Below, in pieces: positions 19,345 through 31,035 of a stretch of DNA of 64,000 nt. This DNA comes from Saccharothrix algeriensis. GTDB taxonomy: Bacteria; Actinomycetota; Actinomycetes; Mycobacteriales; Pseudonocardiaceae. The notes beneath the pieces were generated by a model. It was not told where the DNA came from. It saw only the letters and a list, made by a program, of their open reading frames with translations, and ran no database searches. Made by a program: the position numbers and the translations under genes. The stretch is taken from positions 2,948,001 through 3,012,000 of the forward strand of contig NZ_JAFBCL010000001.1 in the NCBI RefSeq assembly GCF_016907655.1, written 5' to 3'. Numbering within the stretch: the stretch's first letter is position 1; each line of letters opens with the position of its first letter.

Positions 19345-20520
19345 TCAACTGCGACGAACACCACCCGCCGCCTTGAGCGCGCCCGGCGCGTCCACCGCCG
19401 CCTGCCGTGCGGCGACGAGGGCCTCCAGCAGCGCGGAGTGGCGCTCCCCCGCGTCCGCGCCCGCGGTGCCCTGCTCCATGCGGTGGCGCAGGAACGCCAG
19501 TTCCGTCGCGGCCACCTGGTAGCCCGCGACGGCCCGCGCGGCCTGGTCGCCGACCTTGCGGCGCACCGCCCGCCGCCACCGCCGCCGACCCTGCAGCGAG
19601 GCCAGCAGCGTGACCTCGCTGGCGGCGATCCACCGCCGCGCGGCCATCTCCGGCAGCTGCCCGGCCACGATCCGCTGCTCGCGGCGGCGCTGCCAGACCA
19701 CCAGCCACACCATGCCCGCGAACAGCGGCACCATGATCAGGAAGTACAGGTTGATGAACGTCGTCCCGGTGCCCACCGTGGTGGAGAAGTTCCACAGCGA
19801 GTGCAGCCCCGCCGCGCCCAGGTAGCCCAGCACCGGCGCGACCACCCGCAGCTTCCGGTTCGCGGTCATCGACGCGATGCCGACCCCGATCCCGGTCATC
19901 GCCGTGAACAGCGGGTGCGCGAACGGCGAGAGCACCCCGCGCAGGACGAACAGCGCCACGACCCCGCTGGACAGGTCGCCGAAGCCGCTGTCCACGAAGA
20001 CCCGCGCGAAGTAGTAGATGTTCTCGGTGTAGGCGAACCCGGCGGCCGTGACGCCCGCGTAGACGATGCCGTCCACCACGCCGTCGAACTCGTCCCGGCG
20101 GCGCAGGAACAGCGCGATCACGAACGCCGCCTTGGTCGCCTCCTCCACGATCGGCGCGCCCACGACGGCGGCGAACGTCGACCCGTCGCCGTCGTTGATC
20201 AGCTCGCCCAGCACGTGCGCGGTCTGGTTGAACACCAGCGAGGTGATGGTCGCGCCGCACGCGCCCCAGGCGAAGGCCAGCAGCAGGATCTTCGCGGGCT
20301 CCGGCTCCCACCGGTCCACCCACAGGAAGGCGCTCAGCACGGCCACGACCGGCACCAGCGCCGCCACCGCGCCGACCAGGATCGGCCCGGCCCCGATCCG
20401 GCTCGTGCCCAGGCCGAGCAGCACCAGGCCGCAGACGCCCAGCCCGATCAGGCCGACGACCGGCAGCAGGACGGTCCAGCGGCGCTGGTTCGCGCGCTCG
20501 CGGGCGGGGGAGGCGGTCAC
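19345..20520 (-). CDS. PrsW-family intramembrane metalloprotease
   Basis: About 391 residues with eight or so membrane helices in the first 280. The PrsW signatures are E-E-x-x-K (EEATK), F-x-x-x-E-N (FAYTEN) and downstream H motifs (AHPLFT, HSLWN). The family cleaves membrane proteins such as anti-sigma factors. A basic cytoplasmic tail (RRRWRRAVRRK) follows. GTG 20520 is the conserved start. It sits between the pantothenate genes and a divergent methyltransferase-like gene, a place where Rv3604c would follow in mycobacteria. Confidence 0.88.
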   Translation of the reverse strand: MTASPARERANQRRWTVLLPVVGLIGLGVCGLVLLGLGTSRIGAGPILVGAVAALVPVVAVLSAFLWVDRWEPEPAKILLLAFAWGACGATITSLVFNQTAHVLGELINDGDGSTFAAVVGAPIVEEATKAAFVIALFLRRRDEFDGVVDGIVYAGVTAAGFAYTENIYYFARVFVDSGFGDLSSGVVALFVLRGVLSPFAHPLFTAMTGIGVGIASMTANRKLRVVAPVLGYLGAAGLHSLWNFSTTVGTGTTFINLYFLIMVPLFAGMVWLVVWQRRREQRIVAGQLPEMAARRWIAASEVTLLASLQGRRRWRRAVRRKVGDQAARAVAGYQVAATELAFLRHRMEQGTAGADAGERHSALLEALVAARQAAVDAPGALKAAGGVRRS

Positions 20521-20550
20521 AGTGGGCAACCTTAAAGGGACACTTGACCG

Positions 20551-21609
20551 ATGCGGGACTGGGAAGCGGCGTGGCGCGGCGCGCTCTACGGCCCGGGTGG
20601 CTTCTTCCGGCGCGGCGAGGTGCCCGCGGGCCACTTCCGGACCGCGCCGCTGGTCGGTCCCGAGCTGGCCGAAGCCCTGCTGGTGCTGCTCGACCGGGTG
20701 GACCGCCTGCTCGGCCGGCCCGCGCGGCTGGACTTCGTCGACGTCGGCGCGGGCGGCGGCGAGCTGTCGGCCGCGGTCCGCCGCCTGGCGACCGGTCCCC
20801 TGGGTCGACGCCTGCACGTCACCGCGGTCGACCTCGGCCCGGCGCGCCGGCTGCCCGGCGTCCGGTGGACCGACACCCTGCCGGCGCGGGTGGAGGGCCT
20901 GCTGGTCGGCCACGAGTGGCTGGACGCCATCCCGTGCCCCCTGGTGACCGGACCGCACGACGACCCCTGGCTGGCGCGGTGGTGGCCGGTGCGGGAGGGC
21001 TGGCGGGCGGAGGTCGGCGCGCCCCGGGACGCCGCCTGGGCGGACGCCGTGGGCCGGGTGCGCGGGGCCGCGCTGGCCATCGACTACGGGCACCTGCGGG
21101 CCGACCGGGCGGCGGGCCGGTACCGCTCCGGGACCTTCGCCGCCTACCGCGGCGGTCGGCAGGTCGAGCCCGTGTTCGACGGCTCCTGCGACCTGACCGC
21201 GCACGTGGCGCTGGACGCGTGCGCCGAGGCGGCAGGCGGCGACCACGTCCTCGTGTCGCAACGGGACGCGCTCGCGGCCTTGGGCCTGACCGGGGCGGGT
21301 CCGGGCGGGGTCGTGGGCCTGGGCGGAATCGTGGGTCCGGGCGGGGTCGTGGGTCCGGGCGGGGTCGTGGGTCCGGACGGGGTCGTGGGTCCGGACGGGG
21401 TTGGCGGGATCGGCGGTCCGGACGGGGTCGGCGGCCCGCTCGGGGTGCGGAGGGGCGGCGGCATGGCGTGGCTGGAGTCGGCCGCACGGGCGTCCCGGGT
21501 GGCCGAGCTGCGGGCGGTCGGCGGGCTCGGCTCGTTCGGGTGGCTGCTCCACGGAGTCGACATCCCGGTGTCCGAACTCCTCCCCCCGCTACCACCCTGG
21601 CACCCCTGA
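20551..21609 (+). CDS. MidA/NDUFAF7-like SAM-dependent methyltransferase with Gly-rich repeat insertion
   Basis: 352 residues. The N-terminal DYGPGGFFR-like segment, motif I DVGAGGGE (64-71), VGHEWLDAIP and AIDYGH are marks of the MidA (PF02636) family, which methylates arginines on proteins. Residues 248-303 are a low-complexity insert of repeats such as VVGPGG and VVGPDG, encoded by 18-bp DNA repeats (about 21292-21450), within the C-terminal part of the fold. Flanking sequence on both sides stays family-like. Divergent from the PrsW gene by 30 bp. Hairpin module B begins after its stop. Confidence 0.85.
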   Translation: MRDWEAAWRGALYGPGGFFRRGEVPAGHFRTAPLVGPELAEALLVLLDRVDRLLGRPARLDFVDVGAGGGELSAAVRRLATGPLGRRLHVTAVDLGPARRLPGVRWTDTLPARVEGLLVGHEWLDAIPCPLVTGPHDDPWLARWWPVREGWRAEVGAPRDAAWADAVGRVRGAALAIDYGHLRADRAAGRYRSGTFAAYRGGRQVEPVFDGSCDLTAHVALDACAEAAGGDHVLVSQRDALAALGLTGAGPGGVVGLGGIVGPGGVVGPGGVVGPDGVVGPDGVGGIGGPDGVGGPLGVRRGGGMAWLESAARASRVAELRAVGGLGSFGWLLHGVDIPVSELLPPLPPWHP

Positions 21610-21722
21610 GCCGCACCGCCCACGCACCACCCGCACTGCCCACGCAGCACACCAGCCCCGCACTTGCGGCTTTCGCTTTTTATCTTTTGGGTTTTCGGCA
21701 CGCCCCGTGCAGACCGGCGCTC

Positions 21723-21850
21723 TCGTGTTCTCCCCGTATGGCCTGCCCGGAGGGCTACCATGCTTTTCTGGGGGGTGCAAGCACGCTTTTCGCTTGCACC
21801 CCCCAGAAAAGCATGGTTGTCTTTAGACAGGCCATGCGGGGAGAACACGA
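21723..21850 (+). repeat. Hairpin element B1
   Basis: Outer arms 21723-21745 and 21828-21850, and inner arms 21758-21782 and 21792-21816 around the loop ACGCTTTTC. Over 128 bp it differs from A1, 20 kb away, at a single internal-loop base, so the two are recent copies or are kept alike. Confidence 0.93.
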
Positions 21851-22048
21851 CCGCTCTTGCTCTTCCTCCTCCTTGGCGGCCTGCCCGTCCGGCGAGGACT
21901 CTTTAGCTCTTCAGCCTCTGACCTGCGGCGAAGCCTCCCTCCCCACGATCAACCGACCCCATCGAGAAAGGCTGAAAATTTATTTGTTGCGGTGCGCGCC
22001 ACAAGTAAGAAGAGCGGCCGGGAGGCCCCCAAGGAGGAGGGAAGTGCG

Positions 22049-22175
22049 TCGTGTTCTCCCCGTACGACCTGCCGGAGGCAATCATGTTTTCCGGGGGGCG
22101 TCAAGCGAAGAGCGTGCTTGACGCCCCCCGGAAAACATGATTGGGCTGCGCCCAGGCCGTACGGGGAGAACACGA
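22049..22175 (-). repeat. Hairpin element B2 (inverted partner of B1)
   Basis: Outer arms 22049-22071 and 22153-22175 with one mismatch (G-U on the minus strand). Inner arms 22080-22106 and 22116-22142 pair perfectly over 27 bp; the loop reads ACGCTCTTC on the minus strand. Against A2 the inner arms differ at four positions, each with the complementary change in the opposite arm. Confidence 0.92.
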
Positions 22176-22317
22176 GGCACACGGCTGCGCTGAAGCGCCG
22201 CCGCGCCGAGCGCGGCGCAGTTCGCCGGCGCCGCAGCCCATCGGTCTCCCGCCGGGGGCCGGCAGCAGGTCCGAAGACCGCCGGCCCCGGCCCGCCCCCA
22301 CCCGGAAGCTGGTCGGC

Positions 22318-22764
22318 ATGAGGATTCACGCATTGCCCACGGACGTGGTGGAGCGGGCCAGGAAGCTGGCCGGCACGGACGAGTTCCACGAGTTGCGCCA
22401 CGAGGCGGTCGGCGCGCCGTTGCGGTGCTGCCTCCGCAAGGCCGGAGAGGGCGAGCCGGTCGTGCTGTTCCGCTACTCGCCCAGCACCGGGCGCGGCCCG
22501 TACGAGGAGCTGGGGCCGGTGTTCGTGCACCTGGAGCGCTGCGACGGCCCCGACGAGCTGCACGAGGTGCCGGAAGCGCTGCGCCACGCGCGCCGGGCGC
22601 TGCGCGCCTACGACGCCGACGGCCGGATCGTCGACGGGGGTGTCGCCCAGCCCGAGGAGCTGACCGCGCGCATCGAGGAGTGGCTCGCCGAGCCGGGGGT
22701 GGTGGAGGTGCAGGTGCGCAGCGCCACCCACGGGTGCTTCCTGTTCGCGGTGACCCCGGGCTGA
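22318..22764 (+). CDS. DUF1203 family protein
   Basis: A 148-residue protein with the DUF1203 pattern: MRIHALPT start, [20 protein letters not shown] centre and the C-terminal [11 protein letters not shown]. The function of the family is unknown. ATG 22318 follows directly after hairpin module B; the upstream extension of the frame reads through the hairpin and is not real. The orphan NuoD-like gene follows after 17 bp, so the two may be co-transcribed. Confidence 0.82.
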   Translation: MRIHALPTDVVERARKLAGTDEFHELRHEAVGAPLRCCLRKAGEGEPVVLFRYSPSTGRGPYEELGPVFVHLERCDGPDELHEVPEALRHARRALRAYDADGRIVDGGVAQPEELTARIEEWLAEPGVVEVQVRSATHGCFLFAVTPG

Positions 22765-22781
22765 CGTGCGAGCATGACCGG

Positions 22782-23855
22782 GTGGAGATCACCGTTGGCG
22801 TAGGGGCCGGGGCACGTCACCTGGGCGTGGACCGGGTGGTCGACCTCGGCCCCCTGCACCCCTCCGCGCACGGCGCGTACCGCCTGCGCCTGACCGTCCG
22901 CGACGACGCGGTCATCACCGCCGCCGAACCGCTCGTCGGGCACCTGCACCGGGGCGCGGAGAAGCTGTTCGAGGTGCGCGACTACCGCCAGGTGCTGACC
23001 CTGGCCAACCGGCACGACTGGCTGGCCGCGTTCTGCAACGAGCTGGCCGTCGCGCTGGCGGTCGAGCGGATGACGGGCATGGACGTGCCGCCCCGCGCCC
23101 AGGCCCTCCGGGCGCTGCTGTGCGAGCTGAACCGGATCATGGCCCACCTGGTCTTCCTCACCCCGCTCACCGGCCCGACCGCCGCGCGCGGCCGGGAGGC
23201 CGTCCAGGCGGTGCTGGAGGAGGCGTCCGGCGGGCGGATCCACTTCATGTTCAACCGGATCGGGGGGCTGCGCGAGGACGTGCCGGCCGGGTGGGCCGAC
23301 CGCGTCCGCGCCGCGCTGTCCGCAGTGGACGTCGACCCGGTCCCGCCCGGCCTGGCCGGGCTCGGCGTGCTGTCGAGGGAGGCCGCGCTGGCCTACGGCG
23401 TCACCGGGCCGATCGGGCGGGCGTCCGGGGTGGACCTCGACCTGCGCCGGGACGACCCGCTGCCGGGCTACCTCGGGCTGGACGTCGTCCCGGTGGTGCG
23501 GACCGAGGGCGACGCGCTGGCGCGGGTGCGGTGCCTGGTCGACGAGGTGCGGCAGTCCGTGCGGCTGGCCGGGCAGTGCCTGGACCGGCTGCCGGGCGGG
23601 CCGGTGAACCTGCGGCTGCCCAAGGCGGTCAAGGCGCCCGAGGGCTCGGTCTACACCCGGGTGGAGGCGCCGCTGGGCACCTCCGGCGTGCACCTGGCGT
23701 CGCGGGGCGAGAAGACGCCGTGGCGGCTCAAGCTCAGGACGCCGTCGTTCAACAACGTGCAGGCGCTCTCGGCGCTGCTGCCGGGCACGCGGGTGGACGA
23801 CCTGCCCGCCGTGCTGGGCTCGTTCGCCGTGGTGGTCGGCGACATCGACAAGTAG
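22782..23855 (+). CDS. Orphan NADH-quinone oxidoreductase subunit D-like protein
   Basis: About 357 residues resembling the 49-kDa NuoD/hydrogenase large-subunit fold: LHPSAHGAY near the start (compare HPSTHG), [32 protein letters not shown], and the C-terminal [14 protein letters not shown] and VVVGDIDK. No other nuo gene is nearby, and it is shorter than true NuoD, so it is a paralogue with an unknown role, perhaps not in respiration. GTG 22782 is the best in-frame start. It converges on the next gene with one base between the stops. Confidence 0.8.
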   Translation: MEITVGVGAGARHLGVDRVVDLGPLHPSAHGAYRLRLTVRDDAVITAAEPLVGHLHRGAEKLFEVRDYRQVLTLANRHDWLAAFCNELAVALAVERMTGMDVPPRAQALRALLCELNRIMAHLVFLTPLTGPTAARGREAVQAVLEEASGGRIHFMFNRIGGLREDVPAGWADRVRAALSAVDVDPVPPGLAGLGVLSREAALAYGVTGPIGRASGVDLDLRRDDPLPGYLGLDVVPVVRTEGDALARVRCLVDEVRQSVRLAGQCLDRLPGGPVNLRLPKAVKAPEGSVYTRVEAPLGTSGVHLASRGEKTPWRLKLRTPSFNNVQALSALLPGTRVDDLPAVLGSFAVVVGDIDK

Positions 23856-23856
23856 G

Positions 23857-25569
23857 TCAGTCCTGGCCGCGCCGCCGCCGGCGGCGCGGGGACTCGCCGC
23901 CGCCGAACGCGGCCAGCAGCTCGCTCACCGACTTGCCGTCGGCGTGCGCGCCGGCCGGCTCCTCGGGCTCCGCCGCGCCGCGCCGCCCGGCGGGCCGGTC
24001 CTCGGCCCGCCGCCGGCCGCCGGCCTCGTCGGCCTCGTGGGCGGTGGACAGCTCGGCGGACGACCGCCCGGCGGGCGCGGCCGTCACCGGCAGGTACCCG
24101 CTCTGCTCGGCGGCCCGGCGCGCGGTCCCGCCCGCCTGCGCGGCGGTGGGCGCCGCGCGGTGGCCGACCGGCTCCTCGGCCGGGGTCGAACCGCCCGCCC
24201 TGGCCGCCGCGGGCGCGCTCCGGGGCCCGGCGGCCTCGGCCCGAGCCGCCTCGACCGGGCGGAAACCACCGGTCCGGGCCGCCGCGGGCGTCGTGCGGTG
24301 ACCGGCGGCGGGCTCCGCGCGCGCGGGCTCCACCGGCCGGGCGCCGCCGGGCTGCGCCGCCGCGGGCGTCGTGCGGTGGCCGGCGGCGGGCTCCACCGGC
24401 CGGGAGCCGCCCGCCCTGGCCGCCGGGGTGGGCTGCTCGGCGGGCGCGGCCCGGCGGGCGTCGTCGGCGGCGACCGCGTCGCGGCTGATCATCTCGGTGC
24501 GCTCGGCGACCCGGCTGCGGCGCTGGATGGTGTGCTCGGTGCGGGACGGCTCGGGCTTGCGCGCCGGCTCCACCCGCACGGGCTCCGCGCGCGCCGGGTC
24601 CACCCGGGCCGAGTCGGTCCGGGCCGAGCCGGTGCGCACCGCGTCCGCGCGCGGCGACTCCGGGCGCGGGACCTCCGCGGCCCCGCCCCGCGCGGCGTCA
24701 CCCGGCTCGGGGCCGACGGGCTCGGTGCGGCGCGTCGGCTCCGCCGCGCGGGCGGCCGTCGACGGGCTCAGCCGGCCCGCCAGGTCCACCCGGCCGGCGC
24801 GCTCGGCCGGCTCCGGCGCTCCCGGCCGCGCCACGGCGGCCGACCGCTGCCCGGTCGCGCGCGCCGGCTCGCGGCGGGCGGCCTGGGCGGGCTCGCGGCG
24901 CGCGGGCTCGGGGCGGACCGGCTCGGGCCGCCGGACCTGCTCCTTGCGCGGCGACTCGTGCGCCACGCGCTCGATCAACTCGGTGCGGTCGGCGGCGGGC
25001 TTGTCCGCCGCCTGCTTCACCGCGGTCGCCTTGGCCGGCCCCGCCGTGATGATCCGCTGGTCGCCCAGCGACATCAGCCGGGACTGGTCGGACAGGGACC
25101 GCATCCGGGTCGACTCGGCGCGCAGCGCCACCCGCTCGACCAGGACCTCGCCGCCGAGCAGGGCCTCCAGGTTCTCCCGCAGGGCGCGCAGCTCGTCGCG
25201 CAGCGCCTCCAGGTCGTCCTTCGCCTCCTCCTGCACCCGCTTGCGGGTCTCGGCCTCGACCTCCAGCTCGTACTCGCGCCGGGCCGCGACCTCGCGCTCC
25301 AGCTCCAGCTCGTAGACCGACTGCAGGTCCGCGACCTCGTCCTCCCGGTCGGTGACCTGGCGGCGGTAGCGGGCGGCGAGGAACGCCCCGACCAGCGCGG
25401 CCCACAGGGCGGCGACGACGCCCAGCCGCAGCCACCGGGCGCTGTCGCTGAGCACCAGGACCGCCGCGGCCCCCAGCGCGAGCACCAGTGCCGCCAACAG
25501 CAGCAGCCGCCCGGAGCCGAGACCGCCGGTCTGCCGCTCGTCGTCCTGCGCCGTGCCTCGCCCGGTCAT
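23857..25569 (-). CDS. DUF6779-like membrane protein with coiled coil and long disordered tail
   Basis: 570 residues, in the position of Rv3604c. Two membrane helices (about 20-42 and 47-67), then a charged coiled coil (about 70-150, with REYELEVEAETRKRVQEEAK and LEALRDELRALRENLE), then some 400 residues of Pro/Ala/Arg/Glu low complexity with repeated elements such as GHRTTPAAA and GGxRPVE. It ends in a basic RRRRRRG tail. Probably a cytoplasm-facing scaffold on the membrane; function unknown. Ends the ftsH-fol run. Confidence 0.75.
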   Translation of the reverse strand: MTGRGTAQDDERQTGGLGSGRLLLLAALVLALGAAAVLVLSDSARWLRLGVVAALWAALVGAFLAARYRRQVTDREDEVADLQSVYELELEREVAARREYELEVEAETRKRVQEEAKDDLEALRDELRALRENLEALLGGEVLVERVALRAESTRMRSLSDQSRLMSLGDQRIITAGPAKATAVKQAADKPAADRTELIERVAHESPRKEQVRRPEPVRPEPARREPAQAARREPARATGQRSAAVARPGAPEPAERAGRVDLAGRLSPSTAARAAEPTRRTEPVGPEPGDAARGGAAEVPRPESPRADAVRTGSARTDSARVDPARAEPVRVEPARKPEPSRTEHTIQRRSRVAERTEMISRDAVAADDARRAAPAEQPTPAARAGGSRPVEPAAGHRTTPAAAQPGGARPVEPARAEPAAGHRTTPAAARTGGFRPVEAARAEAAGPRSAPAAARAGGSTPAEEPVGHRAAPTAAQAGGTARRAAEQSGYLPVTAAPAGRSSAELSTAHEADEAGGRRRAEDRPAGRRGAAEPEEPAGAHADGKSVSELLAAFGGGESPRRRRRRGQD

Positions 25570-25619
25570 GGCACCTACCGTACCGGTCAGTTACAGGATT
25601 GAGACCTCCACGTCCGCAT

Positions 25620-26072
25620 TCAGCTCTCGCGGAGGGAGTCCTTCGGCGTCCGGCAGCAGTGCTCCAGCCACAGCCCGGCGCCGATCAGCGCCGCCGCGCA
25701 GGCGACGCCGACGACCGCGCTCACCAGGTCGTGGTCGGCGGCCTCGAACTCGCCGCGCACCGGCAGCACGTAGACCAGCACCCCGGCCCACGCGCCGGCC
25801 ATGATCGCGCCGAGCAGCGACGACGCCTTCGCCAGCGCCACGGCGCGCGCGGCGGTCAGCGGCTGGACGGGCTCGGTGCCGGGTTTGCGCTGGATGCGCG
25901 CGCGCAGCGAGAAGGCGAGCACCAGGTCGACCACCGCTATGACCAGCAGGGTGAACCCGGCGAACGTGGGCAGCGGCGGCAGCGTGCCGTAGGCGAGCCG
26001 CAGCAGCAGGTGCGCGAGCAGGCCCGCGATCAGTGCCGCGGCGAGCAGGTCACGGGGCTTGGTGAACCTCAC
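25620..26072 (-). CDS. DUF3180 membrane protein
   Basis: 150 residues with four hydrophobic helices (about 8-26, 36-55, 83-103 and 118-136), and the N-terminal MRFTKPRDLLAAAL typical of DUF3180 proteins such as Rv3605c. It lies 53 bp after folK in the folate operon of many actinobacteria. Function unknown. Confidence 0.88.
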   Translation of the reverse strand: MRFTKPRDLLAAALIAGLLAHLLLRLAYGTLPPLPTFAGFTLLVIAVVDLVLAFSLRARIQRKPGTEPVQPLTAARAVALAKASSLLGAIMAGAWAGVLVYVLPVRGEFEAADHDLVSAVVGVACAAALIGAGLWLEHCCRTPKDSLRES

Positions 26073-26125
26073 GCACCCATGGTGTCACCCGACCGGCGCG
26101 ACCTCCCGGGCTCGCGAGCGGGCCG

Positions 26126-26608
26126 TCAGGCCAGGGGCAGGTCGTCGCGGCGGGTCACGCCGCTCACGTCGAGGCCCGCCACCAGGTCCGCCACGCGGCC
26201 GTGGCCGGGCAGCACGGCGTCCGGCTCGACGTCGAGCCACGGCACCAGCACGGTGGCGCGCTCGTGGGCCCCGGGGTGGGGCAGCAGCAGGGCCGGGTCG
26301 TCCGACGTCACCCCGGCCACGGTCACCACGTCGACGTCGAGCGTCCGCGGGCCCCACCGCAGGGTGCGGACGCGGCCCGAGGCGTTCTCCAGCTCCTGGC
26401 CGCGGCGCAGCCAGTCCCACGGCCCGGCCCCGCCGTCGACGACCAGCACGGCGTTGAGGAAGTCGTCCTGGTCGGTCACGCCCCACGGCGCGGTCTCGTA
26501 GACCGGCGACACCGCGACCAGCTCGGCGGCGAACCCGGCGACCGCGGCCCGCAGGTGCCCGAGCCGGTCGCCCAGGTTGGAGCCGATCGACAGCACCGCC
26601 CTAGCCAC
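26126..26608 (-). CDS. folK: 2-amino-4-hydroxy-6-hydroxymethyldihydropteridine pyrophosphokinase
   Basis: Transfers pyrophosphate to the pterin in folate synthesis. 160 residues with [27 protein letters not shown] and the [12 protein letters not shown] metal-binding motif with a following LPHP. Its ATG lies inside the 3' end of folB (8-bp overlap). Confidence 0.96.
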   Translation of the reverse strand: MARAVLSIGSNLGDRLGHLRAAVAGFAAELVAVSPVYETAPWGVTDQDDFLNAVLVVDGGAGPWDWLRRGQELENASGRVRTLRWGPRTLDVDVVTVAGVTSDDPALLLPHPGAHERATVLVPWLDVEPDAVLPGHGRVADLVAGLDVSGVTRRDDLPLA

Positions 26609-26963
26609 GGGTGCGCCTGACGGTCACCGCCACGTCCGCGAAGACCAGCGGGATCGGGGCGGAGGGCTTGTGGACGGTCACCTCGGCCGCCTTGACGCGC
26701 AGGTCGGTCATCACCTCGTCGGCGATCTTCCCGGCCACGGTCTCGATCAGGTCGTACGGGCCGCCCGCCACGATCGCCGCCGCGCGCTCGGCCAGCTCGC
26801 CGTAGTGCAGCGTCTCGCGCAGGTCGTCGGTGGCCGCCGCCCGCGACAGGTCCAGCCACGCCGTGACGTCGACCAGGAAGTCCTGGCCGTCGCGCTTCTC
26901 GTGCTCGAACACCCCGTGGAAGCCGCGCACCCGCAGGCCGCGCAGCGAGATCCGGTCACCCAC
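26601..26963 (-). CDS. folB: Dihydroneopterin aldolase
   Basis: 120 residues. Cleaves dihydroneopterin in folate synthesis. Family signatures are [20 protein letters not shown], the LHYGELAE segment with the substrate-binding Tyr, and [10 protein letters not shown] followed by [11 protein letters not shown] 26963 ([10 protein letters not shown]) overlaps the folP 3' end by 8 bp, as usual in this operon. Confidence 0.95.
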   Translation of the reverse strand: MGDRISLRGLRVRGFHGVFEHEKRDGQDFLVDVTAWLDLSRAAATDDLRETLHYGELAERAAAIVAGGPYDLIETVAGKIADEVMTDLRVKAAEVTVHKPSAPIPLVFADVAVTVRRTRG

Positions 26964-27774
26964 GGCCGGCCGCCCACGCCCGCGCCACGGCCACCGCGTC
27001 CAGCGACCTGCCCACGTCGTGCACCCGCACGCCCCACGCACCCGCGAAGGCCGCCAGCGCCGACACCGCGGCCGTGGCGTCCTCGCGGCCCTCCGGCGGC
27101 CGGTCGCCCAGCAGGCTGCCGAGGAAGCGCTTGCGGGACGCGCCGACCAGCACCGGGAAGCCCAGCTCCAGCAGCTCGTCCAGGCGCCGCAGGAGCTGCC
27201 AGTTGTGGTCGGCGTCCTTGGCGAAGCCCAGCCCCGGGTCCAGCACGACGTCCTCCGCCGCGACGCCGGCCGCCAGCGCGGCGTCGACGCGGGCGCTCAG
27301 CTCGTCGCGCACGTCGCGCACCACGTCGTCGTACACGGCCAGCTCGTGCATCCGGCGGCTGTGCCCGCGCCAGTGCATCAGCACGTACGGCACCCCGGCG
27401 GAGGCCACCACCGACGCCATGCGCGGGTCGGCGAGGCCGCCGGAGACGTCGTTCACGATCGACGCGCCCGCCTCCAGCGCCGCCTCGGCCACCTCGGCCC
27501 GCATGGTGTCCACCGACACCGGCACGCCCTCGGCGACCAGGTCCCGCACCACCGGCGCGACCCGCGCGGCCTCCACCGCGGCCTCCACCCGCTGCGCGCC
27601 CGGCCGGGTGGACTCGCCGCCCACGTCGACCAGGGCCGCGCCGCGGCGGAACATCGCCACGCCGTGCTCGACCGCCTCGCGCCGCCCGAGGTACCGGCCG
27701 CCGTCGGAGAACGAGTCCGGGGTGACGTTCAGGACGCCCACCACCACGCAGTGCCCCGGCCTGGGCAGGCTCAC
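26956..27774 (-). CDS. folP: Dihydropteroate synthase
   Basis: 272 residues. Condenses the pterin pyrophosphate with p-aminobenzoate; the sulfonamide target. Contains [39 protein letters not shown] and GASRKRFLG, each a known loop of the TIM barrel. GTG 27774 overlaps the folE stop (GTGA). Confidence 0.97.
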   Translation of the reverse strand: MSLPRPGHCVVVGVLNVTPDSFSDGGRYLGRREAVEHGVAMFRRGAALVDVGGESTRPGAQRVEAAVEAARVAPVVRDLVAEGVPVSVDTMRAEVAEAALEAGASIVNDVSGGLADPRMASVVASAGVPYVLMHWRGHSRRMHELAVYDDVVRDVRDELSARVDAALAAGVAAEDVVLDPGLGFAKDADHNWQLLRRLDELLELGFPVLVGASRKRFLGSLLGDRPPEGREDATAAVSALAAFAGAWGVRVHDVGRSLDAVAVARAWAAGRG

Positions 27775-28396
27775 CTCGTGCGCCCCCTGATCAGCTCGAT
27801 GGCCTCCGCCCGCGTCGACGCCGACGAGCGCAGGATCCCGCGCACGGCGGAGGTGGTGGTCCGCGAGCCGGGCTTGCGCACGCCGCGCATCCCCATGCAC
27901 AGGTGCTCGGCCTCCACGACCACGATCACACCGCGCGGTTCCAGCCGCCGCACCAGGGCGTCCGCGATCTGCGAGGTCAGGCGCTCCTGCACCTGGGGCC
28001 GCTTCGCGTACAGGTCCACCAGCCGGGCCAGCTTGGACAGGCCGGTGACCCGCCCGTGCTCGTTCGGGATGTAGCCCACGTGGGCGACGCCGTGGAACGG
28101 CAGCAGGTGGTGCTCGCAGAACGAGAACATCGGGATGTCGGTGACCAGGACGAGTTCCTCGTGGCTCTCGTCGAAGGTCTTCGCCAGCACGCTGTCCGGG
28201 TCGGTGTACAGGCCCGCGAACAGCTCCCGGTACGCCCTCGCCACGCGGGCCGGGGTGTCGCGCAGCCCCTCCCGCTCCGGGTCCTCGCCGCACGCGAGCA
28301 GCAGCTCGCGCACGGCCGCCTCGGCCCGCCGCTGGTCGAACGCCCGCCGCGTGGGACCGGCCTCCCCGCTGGGGAGGCCGGTCCGGTCGATCTCGG

Positions 28397-28400
<4 letters not shown>
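27771..28400 (-). CDS. folE: GTP cyclohydrolase I
   Basis: 209 residues. First step of folate synthesis, making dihydroneopterin triphosphate from GTP. The zinc-binding Cys and His residues are in [13 protein letters not shown] and [22 protein letters not shown] is also typical. GTG 28400 overlaps the ftsH stop (GTGA), so ftsH-folE-folP-folB-folK form one chain of overlapping genes. Confidence 0.97.
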
Positions 28401-30616
<2,216 letters not shown>

Positions 30617-31035
30617 TCACTTACGGCCGGCGGGCGGCCTCGACCCTCCCTGACTTGGTGACGGGCGCGGACGGGCACGACCCGTCCGGCCAGCGTACCG
30701 CCCGGAGCGCGGGGGGAGCGCTCCGCGTGCGGGGCTGTCACGTCTCGTCCGACCAACGGATGGCGCCCGTCAAGTGTTCCCCGCGGTGACCGCGGACACC
30801 CTGCGCAGGTCAAACGGGTTCACCCGGTCGTGGAGCAGGTCGCGGGCGGGGTGGCGCAGATCGCCGTAACACCGGACGGCGGTGTGACGTTACTAGCAGG
30901 TAGCACGGAAGTGAGGAATGTTCGGGTGAACGAACCCGAGGGTGCGCGCGCGCACGACGGCCACACCCCCTCCGCAGTTGCCGAGTGTTCATCACCCACC
31001 CGAAAGGGTGAACACCGACCGAAGGTACCCACGGT
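30617..31035. other. Divergent promoter region of ftsH and the VWA gene
   Basis: About 420 bp. The plus-strand side holds an interrupted inverted repeat GTGTTCATCACCC...GGGTGAACAC (30985-31015), 20 bp before the VWA gene, a plausible operator, and a similar GTTCGGGTGAACGAAC near 30919. No gene is supported; the short ORFs are not conserved-looking. Confidence 0.55.

Larger units (their letters stand above)
21610..22317. other. Repeat-filled intergenic region (module B)
   Basis: About 700 bp without a credible gene. From about 21690 to 22216 it matches module A: upstream flank GGCACGCCCCGTGCAGACC, hairpin B1, CCTTGGCGGCCTGCCCGTCC, then AGGAGGGAAGTGCG, hairpin B2 and a single degenerate start of the 74-bp unit. 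The spacer between the hairpins is longer than in module A and includes a less G+C-rich stretch around 21950-22010. Confidence 0.85.
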
